Of a stretch of DNA of 64,000 bases, positions 9,555 through 18,838 are shown piece by piece (within the stretch, counting starts at the first letter, position 1; each line of letters begins with the position of its first letter). This DNA comes from Chitinophaga skermanii (GTDB taxonomy: Bacteria > Bacteroidota > Bacteroidia > Chitinophagales > Chitinophagaceae). Location: assembly GCF_003259335.1 (NCBI RefSeq), contig NZ_QLLL01000001.1, forward strand, positions 124,001-188,000. The letters are read 5' to 3'. A program made the translations under genes and the position numbers. The notes under the pieces were generated by a model. That model made no database searches. It saw only the letters and a list, made by a program, of their open reading frames with translations, and was not told the origin of the DNA.

Positions 9555-10877
9555 ATGGAGAATAAAAGTTCGACATATCATATAAAGTATCAAACGATTA
9601 TAACGGTATTCCTGTTAATGCCAATAATGATCGATCAATTAAATGGTTTTTTGATAACAAAATTGGGTATTACGATTTCTATCAGTCAAATGTTGAAATC
9701 GATATACTTATTAGGTATGCTTGCTTATGTAATGGTAGTTGATCGCCATAAATTCTTGGTTTTGTTAGGATTTACTTTAGTTGTATTTCTACCAATTTTA
9801 TCGAACTTATTATTTTATAGTAAGCGAATCATCTTTTTATATGATGATATAGCATTTGTATCTAAATTATTGACATTTCCTGTTTCATATTATTTTTTTA
9901 TTTCTGTAGCCAAGAAATATCCATTTATTCAAGACAATATCAAACGGCATGCTAATACCTTCTTCTTTATTATTCTCGTGGCTTTAATATTCTCTTTATT
10001 GGGATTTGGTAATAGTAATTATGGCCAAGTAGGAGGAGCGGAAAATGAAGATGGTATGTCTTATGGTTATAAAGGTTATTTTATTGCAGGAAACGAGTTA
10101 AGTGCTTTGTTTGTACTGTTGTACGCATTTTTTTGTTATTATCTCTATAAGAATTTCAAAAGTATTTTTTTAGTTTCTGGAGGCTTAATAATTGGGCTAT
10201 TGGCTGCAGGGCTAATTGTGACAAAGACCGCTTTAGCTGGCTACGTAGTAATTTCTATCGGAACCCCGTTCTTCATTAAATATCAAGAAAGCAAGTCTGT
10301 ATTCTCGTATACAAAGTACGATAAAAAGTTCTTAAAAATATTCATCATACTACCGTTATTTATATCTGTTGTTCTTTATTCCTTATTCCAAGAACGAATT
10401 GAAGCAAATATTAGTCGTATACAATATAACATTGCGAAAGCTGATGAATTGTCAAGCTTCTTATTAAGTGGTCGTGATAATCGTGTGAAAAACTCGGTTG
10501 ATTTATTTGTGGAGAAATATGCATGGTATGAAAAGATGTTCGGTACCGGTTGGGAGTATCCCAAGGATAGGATCAAAGCTGAAATGCTAGGAATAGGAAC
10601 AGCCGAGTTAGATTACTTGGATTTGTTAATTTCGAATGGCATAATTGGGCTATTGCTAGTATATGGATTTTGGGTGGTTGTTTTATTGAAGATGACAAGT
10701 GCATTTTTATCTAAAAACAGGCATTCATTGATAAGTCCAGCATTATTAGGATTTACACTATTGTTTTTCCTAAGTTTCATAAGTGGGCATATAATGTATT
10801 CTGCAATGGTAGGGTTTTATTTAGGCTATTTTGTTACACCATTAAATATGAAGAAAGAGCTTATATTGATTGCCTAA
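9555..10877 (+). CDS. wzy: O-antigen polymerase-like membrane protein (Wzy candidate)
   Basis: Integral membrane protein of 440 residues with about 10-11 hydrophobic segments. A large extracytoplasmic loop (about residues 280-350) contains SGRDNRVKNS and a GTGWEYP segment, as in Wzy/O-antigen ligase proteins. It sits between the flippase and the glycosyltransferases, the usual place for the repeat-unit polymerase. Sequence conservation in this family is low, so the function is inferred from topology and context. Confidence 0.7.
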   Translation: MENKSSTYHIKYQTIITVFLLMPIMIDQLNGFLITKLGITISISQMLKSIYLLGMLAYVMVVDRHKFLVLLGFTLVVFLPILSNLLFYSKRIIFLYDDIAFVSKLLTFPVSYYFFISVAKKYPFIQDNIKRHANTFFFIILVALIFSLLGFGNSNYGQVGGAENEDGMSYGYKGYFIAGNELSALFVLLYAFFCYYLYKNFKSIFLVSGGLIIGLLAAGLIVTKTALAGYVVISIGTPFFIKYQESKSVFSYTKYDKKFLKIFIILPLFISVVLYSLFQERIEANISRIQYNIAKADELSSFLLSGRDNRVKNSVDLFVEKYAWYEKMFGTGWEYPKDRIKAEMLGIGTAELDYLDLLISNGIIGLLLVYGFWVVVLLKMTSAFLSKNRHSLISPALLGFTLLFFLSFISGHIMYSAMVGFYLGYFVTPLNMKKELILIA

Positions 10878-10926
10878 TGAAGATTACAATTACAACACTA
10901 AACCTATTACAAATACCTTGCAAAGC

Positions 10927-12267
10927 ATGAAGAATATATTACTGATAACGGCATTACCTTTTAGAAAACAAGGGAATCAAAGTATGATGCGCTTTGTAAA
11001 AATGTTTTTATCAAGAGGAATTGCGGTAGAGGTATTTACAAGCGGAAATGATCAACGGGGTGAAAATGCTGTTATGATGGATAACTTTTCATTGCATCGT
11101 TTTTCGGCATTACGAGATAAAATTTACAATGTAATCCGTGCTTTTATAAGAACATTAAAGAATGTAGTAAGAAAAGTAAAAGGAGAAAAAGTAAAGGTAG
11201 CAACTGAGAACATTCCAGTTACAAGGAAGAATTATTTTACAACCATCAAATCGGAAGATACTTTTCCCCCATATGGAAAGCATAATATAACTACTCTTCT
11301 CAATAAATGGACTTTCTTCATATTGGCTTTAGTAGATAATGTTTGGTTGACTAGTTATTTGTTATTGTTTCATCGTAAAAGCCTGAAAAAAGCGGATATC
11401 ATCGTAGGGTATGAAAATGCTTATGCATTTACTGCCAAATTTTTGGCACGTCTTTATGGTAAAAAGTATATTAATAAATATCAAGGTGTAGTGCCGTTAA
11501 AAGCAACTAATGAGAATATCTCGGATTGTAAAAGATACTATCCACTAAGTTATTATGGTCTTAATACAAGTGATTTATGTTTTATGGTTAATGATGGTAC
11601 TAATGGTATTTTTTATGCAAAAGCACGTGGTTGCAAAAATATTTATTTTGAACCTCACGGTGTTGCAGTTGATGATTACAAGGATATACAAGAAGTAGAT
11701 CTAAGTGCCTATAAAGATAAATTTATCATTTTTAATAATGCTAGTAATAGTAAATTGAAAAGAGCAGATAGGGTAATTCGTCCTTTGCTGTCGCTAGCGC
11801 CTAATATATTGAAGCAAGTGATTGTTATATCAACATATCATGCAGAAGACTTGGAAGAGTTAAGAGCTTTCGTAAAATTATCAGGTTTGGATGCAAATGT
11901 TGTATTTCTTGAAAATCTTACACACAAACAATCGAATTACCTTGTTCGTAACACTGCTGTGTCGTTCATGACAAACGAGGTAAGCAATCTGGGAAATCCA
12001 ATGCTGGAAGCAATTTATTATCGTACGCCAGTTATTTCATTAGATGATAAAAGCATGGACGGGTTTATTACGAATGGTGTAGATGGCTTCTTAATTCCAT
12101 TAAATAGTGAATATGATAAGACGGTAGCCGACATTATTACTAAACTTGTAACTGATAAAGGTTATTACCAGCAGATAAAAGATGAATTATCCAAAAACTT
12201 TACGGTGAATACTCTACAAGTTCAGCAGGAGAAGGAGTTTAAATCCATTGTTGCTTTGTTTAATTAA
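10927..12267 (+). CDS. Glycosyltransferase, GT4-like
   Basis: Likely adds one sugar to the lipid-linked repeat unit at the cytoplasmic face. The N terminus (MKNILLITALPFRKQGNQS) resembles the first Rossmann strand of GT-B enzymes. Near the C terminus, LGNPMLEAIYYRTPVISLDD matches the GT4 nucleotide-sugar site, and NGVDGFLIP follows. An open frame runs up to a TTG at 10870 within the polymerase gene; I prefer the ATG at 10927 because the family fold starts there. The middle region around residues 60-130 is basic and variable. Donor and acceptor cannot be told from the sequence. Confidence 0.72.
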   Translation: MKNILLITALPFRKQGNQSMMRFVKMFLSRGIAVEVFTSGNDQRGENAVMMDNFSLHRFSALRDKIYNVIRAFIRTLKNVVRKVKGEKVKVATENIPVTRKNYFTTIKSEDTFPPYGKHNITTLLNKWTFFILALVDNVWLTSYLLLFHRKSLKKADIIVGYENAYAFTAKFLARLYGKKYINKYQGVVPLKATNENISDCKRYYPLSYYGLNTSDLCFMVNDGTNGIFYAKARGCKNIYFEPHGVAVDDYKDIQEVDLSAYKDKFIIFNNASNSKLKRADRVIRPLLSLAPNILKQVIVISTYHAEDLEELRAFVKLSGLDANVVFLENLTHKQSNYLVRNTAVSFMTNEVSNLGNPMLEAIYYRTPVISLDDKSMDGFITNGVDGFLIPLNSEYDKTVADIITKLVTDKGYYQQIKDELSKNFTVNTLQVQQEKEFKSIVALFN

Positions 12268-12276
12268 TTAGCGCGC

Positions 12277-13362
12277 ATGAGAATTTTTTTGATATCTAAT
12301 ATGTACCCTTCAAAAGAAGCCCCATCATTTGGTGTTTTTGTGAAAAATTTTGAAGATGGAATATCACGTGAAGGTGGATTAATTACGAGACGAGCATTGA
12401 TTATTGGAAGAAGTGGCAGTAAGCTTGTAAAATTACGTAAGTACCTAAGCTTTTATTTAGAAACGCTAAAGGGGTTGTTCAGTAAAGACTATGATATAAT
12501 TTATGTTCATTATGTATTGCATTCAGCTTTTTTGCTTTATTTCTTTTTGCCTTTTGTGAAGAAGCCAATTGTGCTAAATGCCCATGGTGATGATGTGCAA
12601 CCACAAGGACGCTTACATAAATGGCTACTCAAAAATCTAATCAAGCCGGTAGCAAAAAAATCAAGCTGCTTTGTAGTGCCATCCAAATACTATAAAAGTG
12701 TAGTACAGAATATATTCAACTTGCCTGCTGAAAAGATGTACGTATATCCCTCTGGTGGGATTAATACGGAAGTTTTTAAACCTTTTGAATCTGGACAAAC
12801 ATATTCATTTGGATATGCTTCTAGGATTGATAAAGGTAAAGGCTGGGATACCTTTATTGAGGCACTAAATATAATTAAGCAATCCCATCCTCAATTAAAC
12901 TGGACGGTGCTAATGGTAGGGGATGGAGCACAAAGCTCAGAAAAGGACAACCTTATAGCAAATTACAAGCTAGGTAAGCATATTACTACCATTCAAACAG
13001 TACCACAAGCTCAATTAGCTGCTTGTTTTAATCAGATGGAGTGCTTTGTATTTCCAACAAGACGTTTGACGGAAAGCCTTGGCTTGGTTGGTCTAGAAGC
13101 AATGGCATGTGGTGTTCCAGTTATAGGATCGGATATAGGAGGATTAAAGGATTATATTGAAGATGGAAAGAATGGCTACCTTTTTGATCCAAATAATCCA
13201 CAAAGTTTGGCTGAGAAAATGCTAAAATATATACATTTGGAAAAATCAGAACAGGCAACGATAGCTTGGAATGCATCTCAGAAAGCCCAGGAATTTGAAA
13301 GTAAAAAGGTAACGCACGAATTATATCTCACTTTAAACCAATTAGCAAGTAGGTATAATTGA
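12277..13362 (+). CDS. Glycosyltransferase, GT4 family
   Basis: GT-B glycosyltransferase for repeat-unit assembly. The N terminus MRIFLISNMYPSKEAPSFGV is typical of GT4. The acceptor-side NAHGDDVQPQG, the donor-side GYASRIDKGKGWDTFIEA, and TESLGLVGLEAMACGVPVIG (the E-x7-E region) are all present, followed by DGKNGYLFDP. The length of 361 residues is normal. It begins 9 bp after the previous transferase. The sugar it transfers is unknown. Confidence 0.85.
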   Translation: MRIFLISNMYPSKEAPSFGVFVKNFEDGISREGGLITRRALIIGRSGSKLVKLRKYLSFYLETLKGLFSKDYDIIYVHYVLHSAFLLYFFLPFVKKPIVLNAHGDDVQPQGRLHKWLLKNLIKPVAKKSSCFVVPSKYYKSVVQNIFNLPAEKMYVYPSGGINTEVFKPFESGQTYSFGYASRIDKGKGWDTFIEALNIIKQSHPQLNWTVLMVGDGAQSSEKDNLIANYKLGKHITTIQTVPQAQLAACFNQMECFVFPTRRLTESLGLVGLEAMACGVPVIGSDIGGLKDYIEDGKNGYLFDPNNPQSLAEKMLKYIHLEKSEQATIAWNASQKAQEFESKKVTHELYLTLNQLASRYN

Positions 13363-13411
13363 CCATAATTGCCCTACTCTGTGCAATATTTACTAAAGGA
13401 ATCTATTAACA

Positions 13412-14152
13412 ATGCATCATACAGATAAAGTCGAAATCATGGGTTGCCCATGTTATTGCTTCGAAAGTGAAGAAGCTGCTTTCTTACAAGTACAAGATAT
13501 CATTATGGCAAAGAATGGTGGCTATAGCGTTGCCATCAATGCAGAAAAGGTAATGCTTTATGAAAGGAATGAAAAATTTCGTGACATTATTGCAAATTCT
13601 GTACTTCCTTCACCCGATGGAGCTGGCGCTGTATTAGGTATGAAATTGTTGCACAAGAAAAAATCTATTAAACTTGATCTCCCAAGATTAATCCTCAAAA
13701 TTGCCGATGCCAATAAACTTCGCTTATTTGTACTGGGGGCACAAGAAGAAGTAAATGCAACAGCTTCAGAAAACATTAGAAAATTATTTCCCAACATAAA
13801 TATTGTTGCACGTAGAAACGGTTTCTTCAAAGAAGATAAGGAAATAGCAGACCTAGTTGCTCAATTCCAACCAGATATCGTCATTATGGCACTAGGTTCT
13901 CCTAAGCAAGAAAATTTAGCTGCTTATTTAAAAGCATTTGCACCATCTGCATTTTTCGTTGGTTGCGGTGGAGCTCTCGATATCCTTGCTGGAAAAGTCG
14001 AAAGAGCCCCAGCTTTCTATATTAATAATAACCTCGAATGGTTTTACCGCTTAGCTAGCCAACCTAGCCGAATTAAACGACAGAAAGTACTACCTGTATT
14101 TTTCTTTAAATTGATGTTCACTGTAATGAAGAAAAAACTTAAACTGCAATAA
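13412..14152 (+). CDS. WecG/TagA/CpsF family glycosyltransferase (GT26)
   Basis: GT26 enzymes transfer N-acetylmannosamine (TagA) or its uronic acid (WecG) onto a polyprenyl-linked GlcNAc. Family marks visible here are INAEKVMLYERNEKF, the catalytic-region SPDGAGAV, the GAQEEVNATASENI segment, and the MALGSPKQENLAAY and FVGCGGALDILAGKVERAP motifs. Its stop overlaps the start of the 2-epimerase gene (TAATG). That supports a shared substrate: it probably adds the ManNAc3NAcA residue made by this operon. That last point is inference. Confidence 0.88.
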   Translation: MHHTDKVEIMGCPCYCFESEEAAFLQVQDIIMAKNGGYSVAINAEKVMLYERNEKFRDIIANSVLPSPDGAGAVLGMKLLHKKKSIKLDLPRLILKIADANKLRLFVLGAQEEVNATASENIRKLFPNINIVARRNGFFKEDKEIADLVAQFQPDIVIMALGSPKQENLAAYLKAFAPSAFFVGCGGALDILAGKVERAPAFYINNNLEWFYRLASQPSRIKRQKVLPVFFFKLMFTVMKKKLKLQ

Positions 14153-15234
14153 TGAAAATTTTAACTGTTATAGGTGCTAGACCACAATTTGTAAAAGCTG
14201 CTGCTGTTAGCCGCAAAATAAAAGAACAAAGTACACTATCAGAAATTATTGTGCATACTGGGCAGCACTACGATGAAAACATGAGCGAAGTGTTCTTCCG
14301 TGAAATGGATATTCCGAAACCTAATTTCAATTTACAAATCAATAATAGCAGTCATGGTGCAATGACCGGAAAAATGATTGAGGGTTTAGAAGAGATTATG
14401 TTGAGAGAAAAGCCCGACACTATTTTAATTTATGGTGATACAAATTCAACATTGGCCGGTGCTATTGCGGCGTCTAAAATTCATATACCTATTGCACATG
14501 TGGAAGCGGGTTTAAGAAGTTTCAATATGCGTATGCCAGAAGAAGTAAATAGGATTTTAGCTGATAGATTATCTAGTTATTTATTCTGTCCAACCCAACA
14601 AGCGATTTCAAATCTTAAAAATGAGGGTTACGATAATATACCTTCCAAAATTATTTTCAGTGGCGACGTTATGTTTGATGCCGCTTTATATTATACAGAT
14701 AAAAGTAAAGAAACTTCAAAGATACTTTCGAGGTTAAACATTGCTGCAGGTGAATTTATTTTAACGACTATTCATCGCGCAGAAAACACAGATAGTATCG
14801 AAAACTTACAAAGTATTTTCAAAGCCTTGAGAATATTGGCAAAAGATTCAACAATTGTATTGCCATTACACCCAAGAACGAGTAAGTTTATACAAAACCA
14901 TCAAATTGATACATCAAATATTATCATCATTGAGCCTGTTGGATATTTTGATATGTTACAATTAATCCAAAATGCTCATTTAGTAATCACTGATTCTGGT
15001 GGCTTACAAAAAGAAGCTTACTTCTTCCAAAAACCATGTATTACAACACGCGAACAAACAGAATGGGTAGAGTTGGTGGATAATGGTTACAATATCCTAA
15101 CAGGTGCTGATGCTGATAAAATTATTGCTGGATATAATACTATGAAAGGGAAGTCAATTTCTCTAGATAAAAATTTATATGGCCAAGGAAATGCTGCAGA
15201 AGGTATTGCGAAATTTCTTGCTGATGTAAAATAG
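14152..15234 (+). CDS. wbpI: UDP-N-acetyl-sugar 2-epimerase (WecB/WbpI type)
   Basis: Non-hydrolysing 2-epimerase. Family motifs are GARPQFVKAAAV, HTGQHYDENMSEVFF, YGDTNSTLAGA, HVEAGLRSF and TIHRAENTD, with TDSGGLQKEAYF near the C terminus. WecB (UDP-GlcNAc to UDP-ManNAc) and WbpI/WlbD (UDP-GlcNAc3NAcA to UDP-ManNAc3NAcA) cannot be separated by motif reading. The upstream wbpA-E-D-B set favours WbpI. It is the last gene of the operon and a strong terminator follows. Confidence 0.8.
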   Translation: MKILTVIGARPQFVKAAAVSRKIKEQSTLSEIIVHTGQHYDENMSEVFFREMDIPKPNFNLQINNSSHGAMTGKMIEGLEEIMLREKPDTILIYGDTNSTLAGAIAASKIHIPIAHVEAGLRSFNMRMPEEVNRILADRLSSYLFCPTQQAISNLKNEGYDNIPSKIIFSGDVMFDAALYYTDKSKETSKILSRLNIAAGEFILTTIHRAENTDSIENLQSIFKALRILAKDSTIVLPLHPRTSKFIQNHQIDTSNIIIIEPVGYFDMLQLIQNAHLVITDSGGLQKEAYFFQKPCITTREQTEWVELVDNGYNILTGADADKIIAGYNTMKGKSISLDKNLYGQGNAAEGIAKFLADVK

Positions 15235-15254
15235 AATTTAACAAAACATTGGTT

Positions 15255-15287
15255 AAAAGCTGAATATTTCGTTCAGCTTTTTTTATG
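15255..15287 (+). terminator. Rho-independent terminator of the polysaccharide operon
   Basis: A 10-bp perfect stem (15255-15264 with 15272-15281, AAAAGCTGAA/TTCAGCTTTT) encloses a 7-nt loop and runs into a T-tract. It lies 20 bp after the epimerase stop. Confidence 0.88.
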
Positions 15288-15486
15288 CCCTTTGTAAATA
15301 ATGGAGTATTTCGCCAGGAAGTTTATTGTTAAGTAATTAGAAAAAAGCAAGGTTCACTTGTATTGTACAATCAATATTCTTAAGCGTATGACTAGCTTTC
15401 AAGTACTTTCTACTGCTTAACTTGAAGTCTATATACAATGGAGGTTATATACAATTACCCAAAGCAGAAATTATATAAGTTCCTGT

Positions 15487-15518
15487 AAATAAAATGGGTC
15501 GTATTTTACGACCCATTT
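15487..15518 (-). terminator. Terminator of the beta-helix gene
   Basis: An 11-bp perfect stem (15492-15502 with 15508-15518, core ATGGGTCGT) has a 5-nt loop. Read on the minus strand, TTTTATTTA follows, placing it 18 bp after the stop of the minus-strand gene. The rest of 15288-15486 shows nothing recognisable. Confidence 0.85.
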
Positions 15519-15535
15519 AAAAATAATGTTCAGTA

Positions 15536-16942
15536 TTAATAGTAGTCCTGACCAAATTTTGAGTTATGTTTAATTGTATTAGGTACGACATTAATTGCAT
15601 TTGCAGCGTTATTAGTAGCCTTGGTCGCTGAACGCATGAGTGTATTGTTTTGTTGTACGGCTGCTTTTTGGTAATTCCCTTTGTTATAATCATATAAACC
15701 AAACAGCTGTGTCTTTTTTGTTTGTGTATCCTCACAAACATTATCTTCAATTATATTACCGTAAGTATAATTTTGTAAAGTGATTGCTCCGCGGTTACGG
15801 GCATTTATGCCCTTTTGATTATTGTTTTTAGCCGTATTATTTTCTACTTTGGAATTCATCATTTGTCGAAAGAAGAAACCCTGTAAGTTATTACCGATTG
15901 CTTGATTTCCTATGAATTGAAGATTATCACACATTTCTGGATATGGATGACTAGCGTTTTCGATACCGAACCCAATCCCACAATTTGTAGCAATATTATT
16001 CCGTAAAGTAAGGTTAGACTGAGGTACATGTATTCTAAAACCGTAGTTTCCGCAATTCTGTGCTTTACAATTCTCTACCAAGCCACCTTTTTGATAAGCA
16101 ATGGTAAAACCAGAACCTTTACCTTGGTTTGAACTACTACCTGTGATTGCTTGACAATCTCGAACTACACAATTTTCTACCATGATATAATAGCCATTGT
16201 CAACAGTCCAATTCAATGCTTTACAATCTGAAATTTCAATTCCTGTGCCTCCTAAGAAATACCCAGTTCCACTATTGGAGGAAGTACACCCTTTTACAAC
16301 CCCGTACGGCGAATTCATTAATATTCCTCTTGGGCGTCCAGAATTGCCAGGTTGAGAATTACTTAACGCACGAGTAACAATAGCATTCTCGATAAGATTG
16401 CCGGTTTTGGCATTGCCTTTATTATCGTAAAAAGCAACACCATGCCAAGTATCGGATGTACTTACATTTTTCACAGAGGAATTTGTACAGTTTCTCATAC
16501 AAATACCACCTTTACCACCACTACCGGCCTCACTAATTGGGGTAGTGTATATGCCTTTAACAGTAATGTTAGTGACATGTACATTATCATTTACTATATT
16601 CTGGCTTGTAGTGATAATACCTTGTGCACTATTTTTTTGCCAATTAGCTATACTACCTGTTTGGCGAAATATAACCGTGTTAGGGTTTGTTCCTTTTATT
16701 GTAATATTGCTTTTTAGAATTATTGGAGATCCTATATTATAAGTACCATCGCTGAAAAGTAATGTTGAATTTGCCGGGGCTGAAGCGATCAGTTGGTTGA
16801 TTTTGTCGGCATCATCTTTATTATCATTGGGTACTATGCCCTTTTGTGATACACTAATTACACTCTGAGAGAATGCAACTGTAGAAGTGAAGGCCAAAAT
16901 CATACTCAAACGCGCTGCTTGAATCAATCTTCTTGTATACAT
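15536..16942 (-). CDS. Secreted right-handed parallel beta-helix protein (pectate-lyase-like fold)
   Basis: The signal peptide is MYTRRLIQAARLSMILAFTS, then TVAFSQ. The N-terminal segment NDNKDDADKINQLIASAPAN resembles the start of pectate-lyase-superfamily helices. SNITIKGTNPNTVIFRQTG and then about ten coils rich in N, G, V and I follow (ENCVVRDCQA, VENCKAQNCGNYGFRIH, NNIATNCGIGFGIENA). Such folds include polysaccharide lyases, hydrolases and uronate epimerases. Lying inside a uronic-acid polysaccharide locus but on the opposite strand, it may trim, release or modify the polymer. No catalytic residues can be assigned with confidence, so the activity is unknown. Confidence 0.75.
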   Translation of the reverse strand: MYTRRLIQAARLSMILAFTSTVAFSQSVISVSQKGIVPNDNKDDADKINQLIASAPANSTLLFSDGTYNIGSPIILKSNITIKGTNPNTVIFRQTGSIANWQKNSAQGIITTSQNIVNDNVHVTNITVKGIYTTPISEAGSGGKGGICMRNCTNSSVKNVSTSDTWHGVAFYDNKGNAKTGNLIENAIVTRALSNSQPGNSGRPRGILMNSPYGVVKGCTSSNSGTGYFLGGTGIEISDCKALNWTVDNGYYIMVENCVVRDCQAITGSSSNQGKGSGFTIAYQKGGLVENCKAQNCGNYGFRIHVPQSNLTLRNNIATNCGIGFGIENASHPYPEMCDNLQFIGNQAIGNNLQGFFFRQMMNSKVENNTAKNNNQKGINARNRGAITLQNYTYGNIIEDNVCEDTQTKKTQLFGLYDYNKGNYQKAAVQQNNTLMRSATKATNNAANAINVVPNTIKHNSKFGQDYY

Positions 16943-17082
16943 AATATTAAATTATATCAAAGTAATTTCCTTTGGTAGGTATAACAAAAAACGAGCCCCC
17001 GTAGTTATATTTTACAACTTTTTTTTGAAAACAGGACTTTTGCATGAATATTGTTATCGTAAAGGATTTATCCAAGTTAGTC

Positions 17083-17090
17083 TATATTTG
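17083..17090 (+). promoter_or_regulatory. Candidate -7 promoter element for the Wzi/RemB-like gene
   Basis: TATATTTG matches TAnnTTTG, 23 bp before the ATG at 17113, in the divergent gap between the beta-helix gene and this gene. The -33 box is not clear. Confidence 0.4.
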
Positions 17091-17112
17091 TATATGAATA
17101 ATTAATAATTGC

Positions 17113-18672
17113 ATGAAAAAAAAATACATTCTGCTTTTTACGTTGAGTGTTTTAGGATGGCATCTTTCGTTTGCCCAAAACCCTGGAGAACAATATCGAT
17201 TGAATGATTATAAAAATAGCGGCGACAGCAGTAGCTTTCACTCTTCATTAAGAGATTTTATAAAAAGACCCCAAGTAACTTTGCCCCAAGATGATTCTGC
17301 GCGCAAACGCAGCTGGATGCATCGCAAAATATTCAAAGAGCATTTACTCGAATATAACCATGAAGATTATACTTTCTATGGTGATTTCCTACCCGACTTT
17401 CAGGTTGGTAGAAGTAATAAAGATATCACCACATGGTTAAATACACGGGGCTTTGAAGTAGGTGGTACTTTAGGTAAGAATTTTTCATTCAGAAGCTCAT
17501 TTTATGAAAATCAAGGAAAGTTCCCAGAATATTTAAATGCTTATACAAGAGCTAACAAGGTAATTCCTGGCCAAGGTCAATACAAAGATTACAACGGCGA
17601 TGCATTCGATTTTAATTATGCAACAGCTTTACTCTCATACGACGCAAACAAATTCCTGAATTTCCAATTAGGTTACGATCGCAATTTTATTGGCGATGGT
17701 TACAGGTCGATGTTGCTAAGTGATAACTCTTTTAGCTATCCATTCCTCAAAATCGTAGCTACCGTTGGTAAAATTCAATACACTACAATGTGGGCGCAAT
17801 TTATAGATATGCGTTATCCTAAAGCCTCTTACGATAATGGCTTTAGAAAAAAATGGGGCATTTTTAATTATCTCGACTGGAATGTATCCAAAAAAATATC
17901 TGTAGGCGTTTTCTCATCCATTATCTGGCAAGATTCAGACTCTACAGGTAAACGTGGATTCGATATGTCGTATATCAACCCAATTATTTTTACACGACCG
18001 GTTGAATATTCTGTAGGAAGCCCCGATAATGCTATCATGGGTTTGAATGCTAAATATGCCATTTCAAAAAACAGTACATTATATGGCCAGTTTGTATTAG
18101 ATGAGTTTAAGTTGAAAGAATTTACTTCTGGAAATGGTTGGTGGGCCAATAAGTTTGGCGGCCAATTGGGTTTCCGCTCGAACGACATCTTCAAAGTTAA
18201 AAATTTGAATATTTTAACGGAAGTAAACGCTGCAAGGCCATATACTTATAGCCAGAGAACAACATTAAATAACTATGGACACTATAATCAACCTTTAGCT
18301 CACCCATATGGTGCTAATTTTGTTGAATGGGTAAATTTGGCCGATTATCAATATAAACGGTGGTATTTACGTGGACAAGTTACTTATTCACAATATGGAT
18401 TAGATACAGCTGGCGTGAACTTCGGTAAAGACATAAATAAGAGTTATGAAACCCGTGCAGATGATTACCATAACAAAATTGGGCAAGGATTAAAAACCAA
18501 CTTATTCTATGTACAAGGGACAGTTGGCTTCCTCCTGAACCCTAAGAATAACCTTCGCTTGGAAATGTCGGCCGCCACAAGAAGAGAGTCCAATAACCAA
18601 TGGAAAAACAACGAAACCTTCTTTTCAATTGGATTGAGAAGTACTTTTCGACGATTCAATTATGATCTATAA
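17113..18672 (+). CDS. Outer membrane beta-barrel, Wzi / gliding-protein RemB-like
   Basis: The signal peptide is MKKKYILLFTLSVLGWHLSF, then AQ. The rest looks like a transmembrane barrel, with alternating aromatic/polar strands and many FGGQLGFRS- and NLFYVQGTVGFLL-like segments. The motifs FQLGYDRNFIGDGYRSMLLSD and FDMSYINPIIFTRPVEYSVG recall the capsule-assembly Wzi family and the Flavobacterium gliding protein RemB. The likely role is surface attachment or assembly of the polysaccharide made nearby. The family call is from memory of these motifs and should be checked with a profile search. Confidence 0.65.
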   Translation: MKKKYILLFTLSVLGWHLSFAQNPGEQYRLNDYKNSGDSSSFHSSLRDFIKRPQVTLPQDDSARKRSWMHRKIFKEHLLEYNHEDYTFYGDFLPDFQVGRSNKDITTWLNTRGFEVGGTLGKNFSFRSSFYENQGKFPEYLNAYTRANKVIPGQGQYKDYNGDAFDFNYATALLSYDANKFLNFQLGYDRNFIGDGYRSMLLSDNSFSYPFLKIVATVGKIQYTTMWAQFIDMRYPKASYDNGFRKKWGIFNYLDWNVSKKISVGVFSSIIWQDSDSTGKRGFDMSYINPIIFTRPVEYSVGSPDNAIMGLNAKYAISKNSTLYGQFVLDEFKLKEFTSGNGWWANKFGGQLGFRSNDIFKVKNLNILTEVNAARPYTYSQRTTLNNYGHYNQPLAHPYGANFVEWVNLADYQYKRWYLRGQVTYSQYGLDTAGVNFGKDINKSYETRADDYHNKIGQGLKTNLFYVQGTVGFLLNPKNNLRLEMSAATRRESNNQWKNNETFFSIGLRSTFRRFNYDL

Positions 18673-18700
18673 AGTAAGAAATTCGGCATAAAAGGCTAAG

Positions 18701-18728
18701 CCCGGGTGAGAAATCTCCCGGGTTTTCT
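18701..18728 (+). terminator. Terminator after the Wzi/RemB-like gene
   Basis: CCCGGG at 18701-18706 pairs with CCCGGG at 18717-18722 around a 10-nt loop and is followed by TTTTCTATTT. It lies 28 bp after the stop. Confidence 0.75.
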
Positions 18729-18838
18729 ATTTATATACAATTATCTTTATGCTTCCTTTAACGGAACAGCGAATCAATATTCCCAGCGAATGAGTAATTT
18801 GCAGAATATTCCAATGCATTAAAAAAGCATCGACTTTA

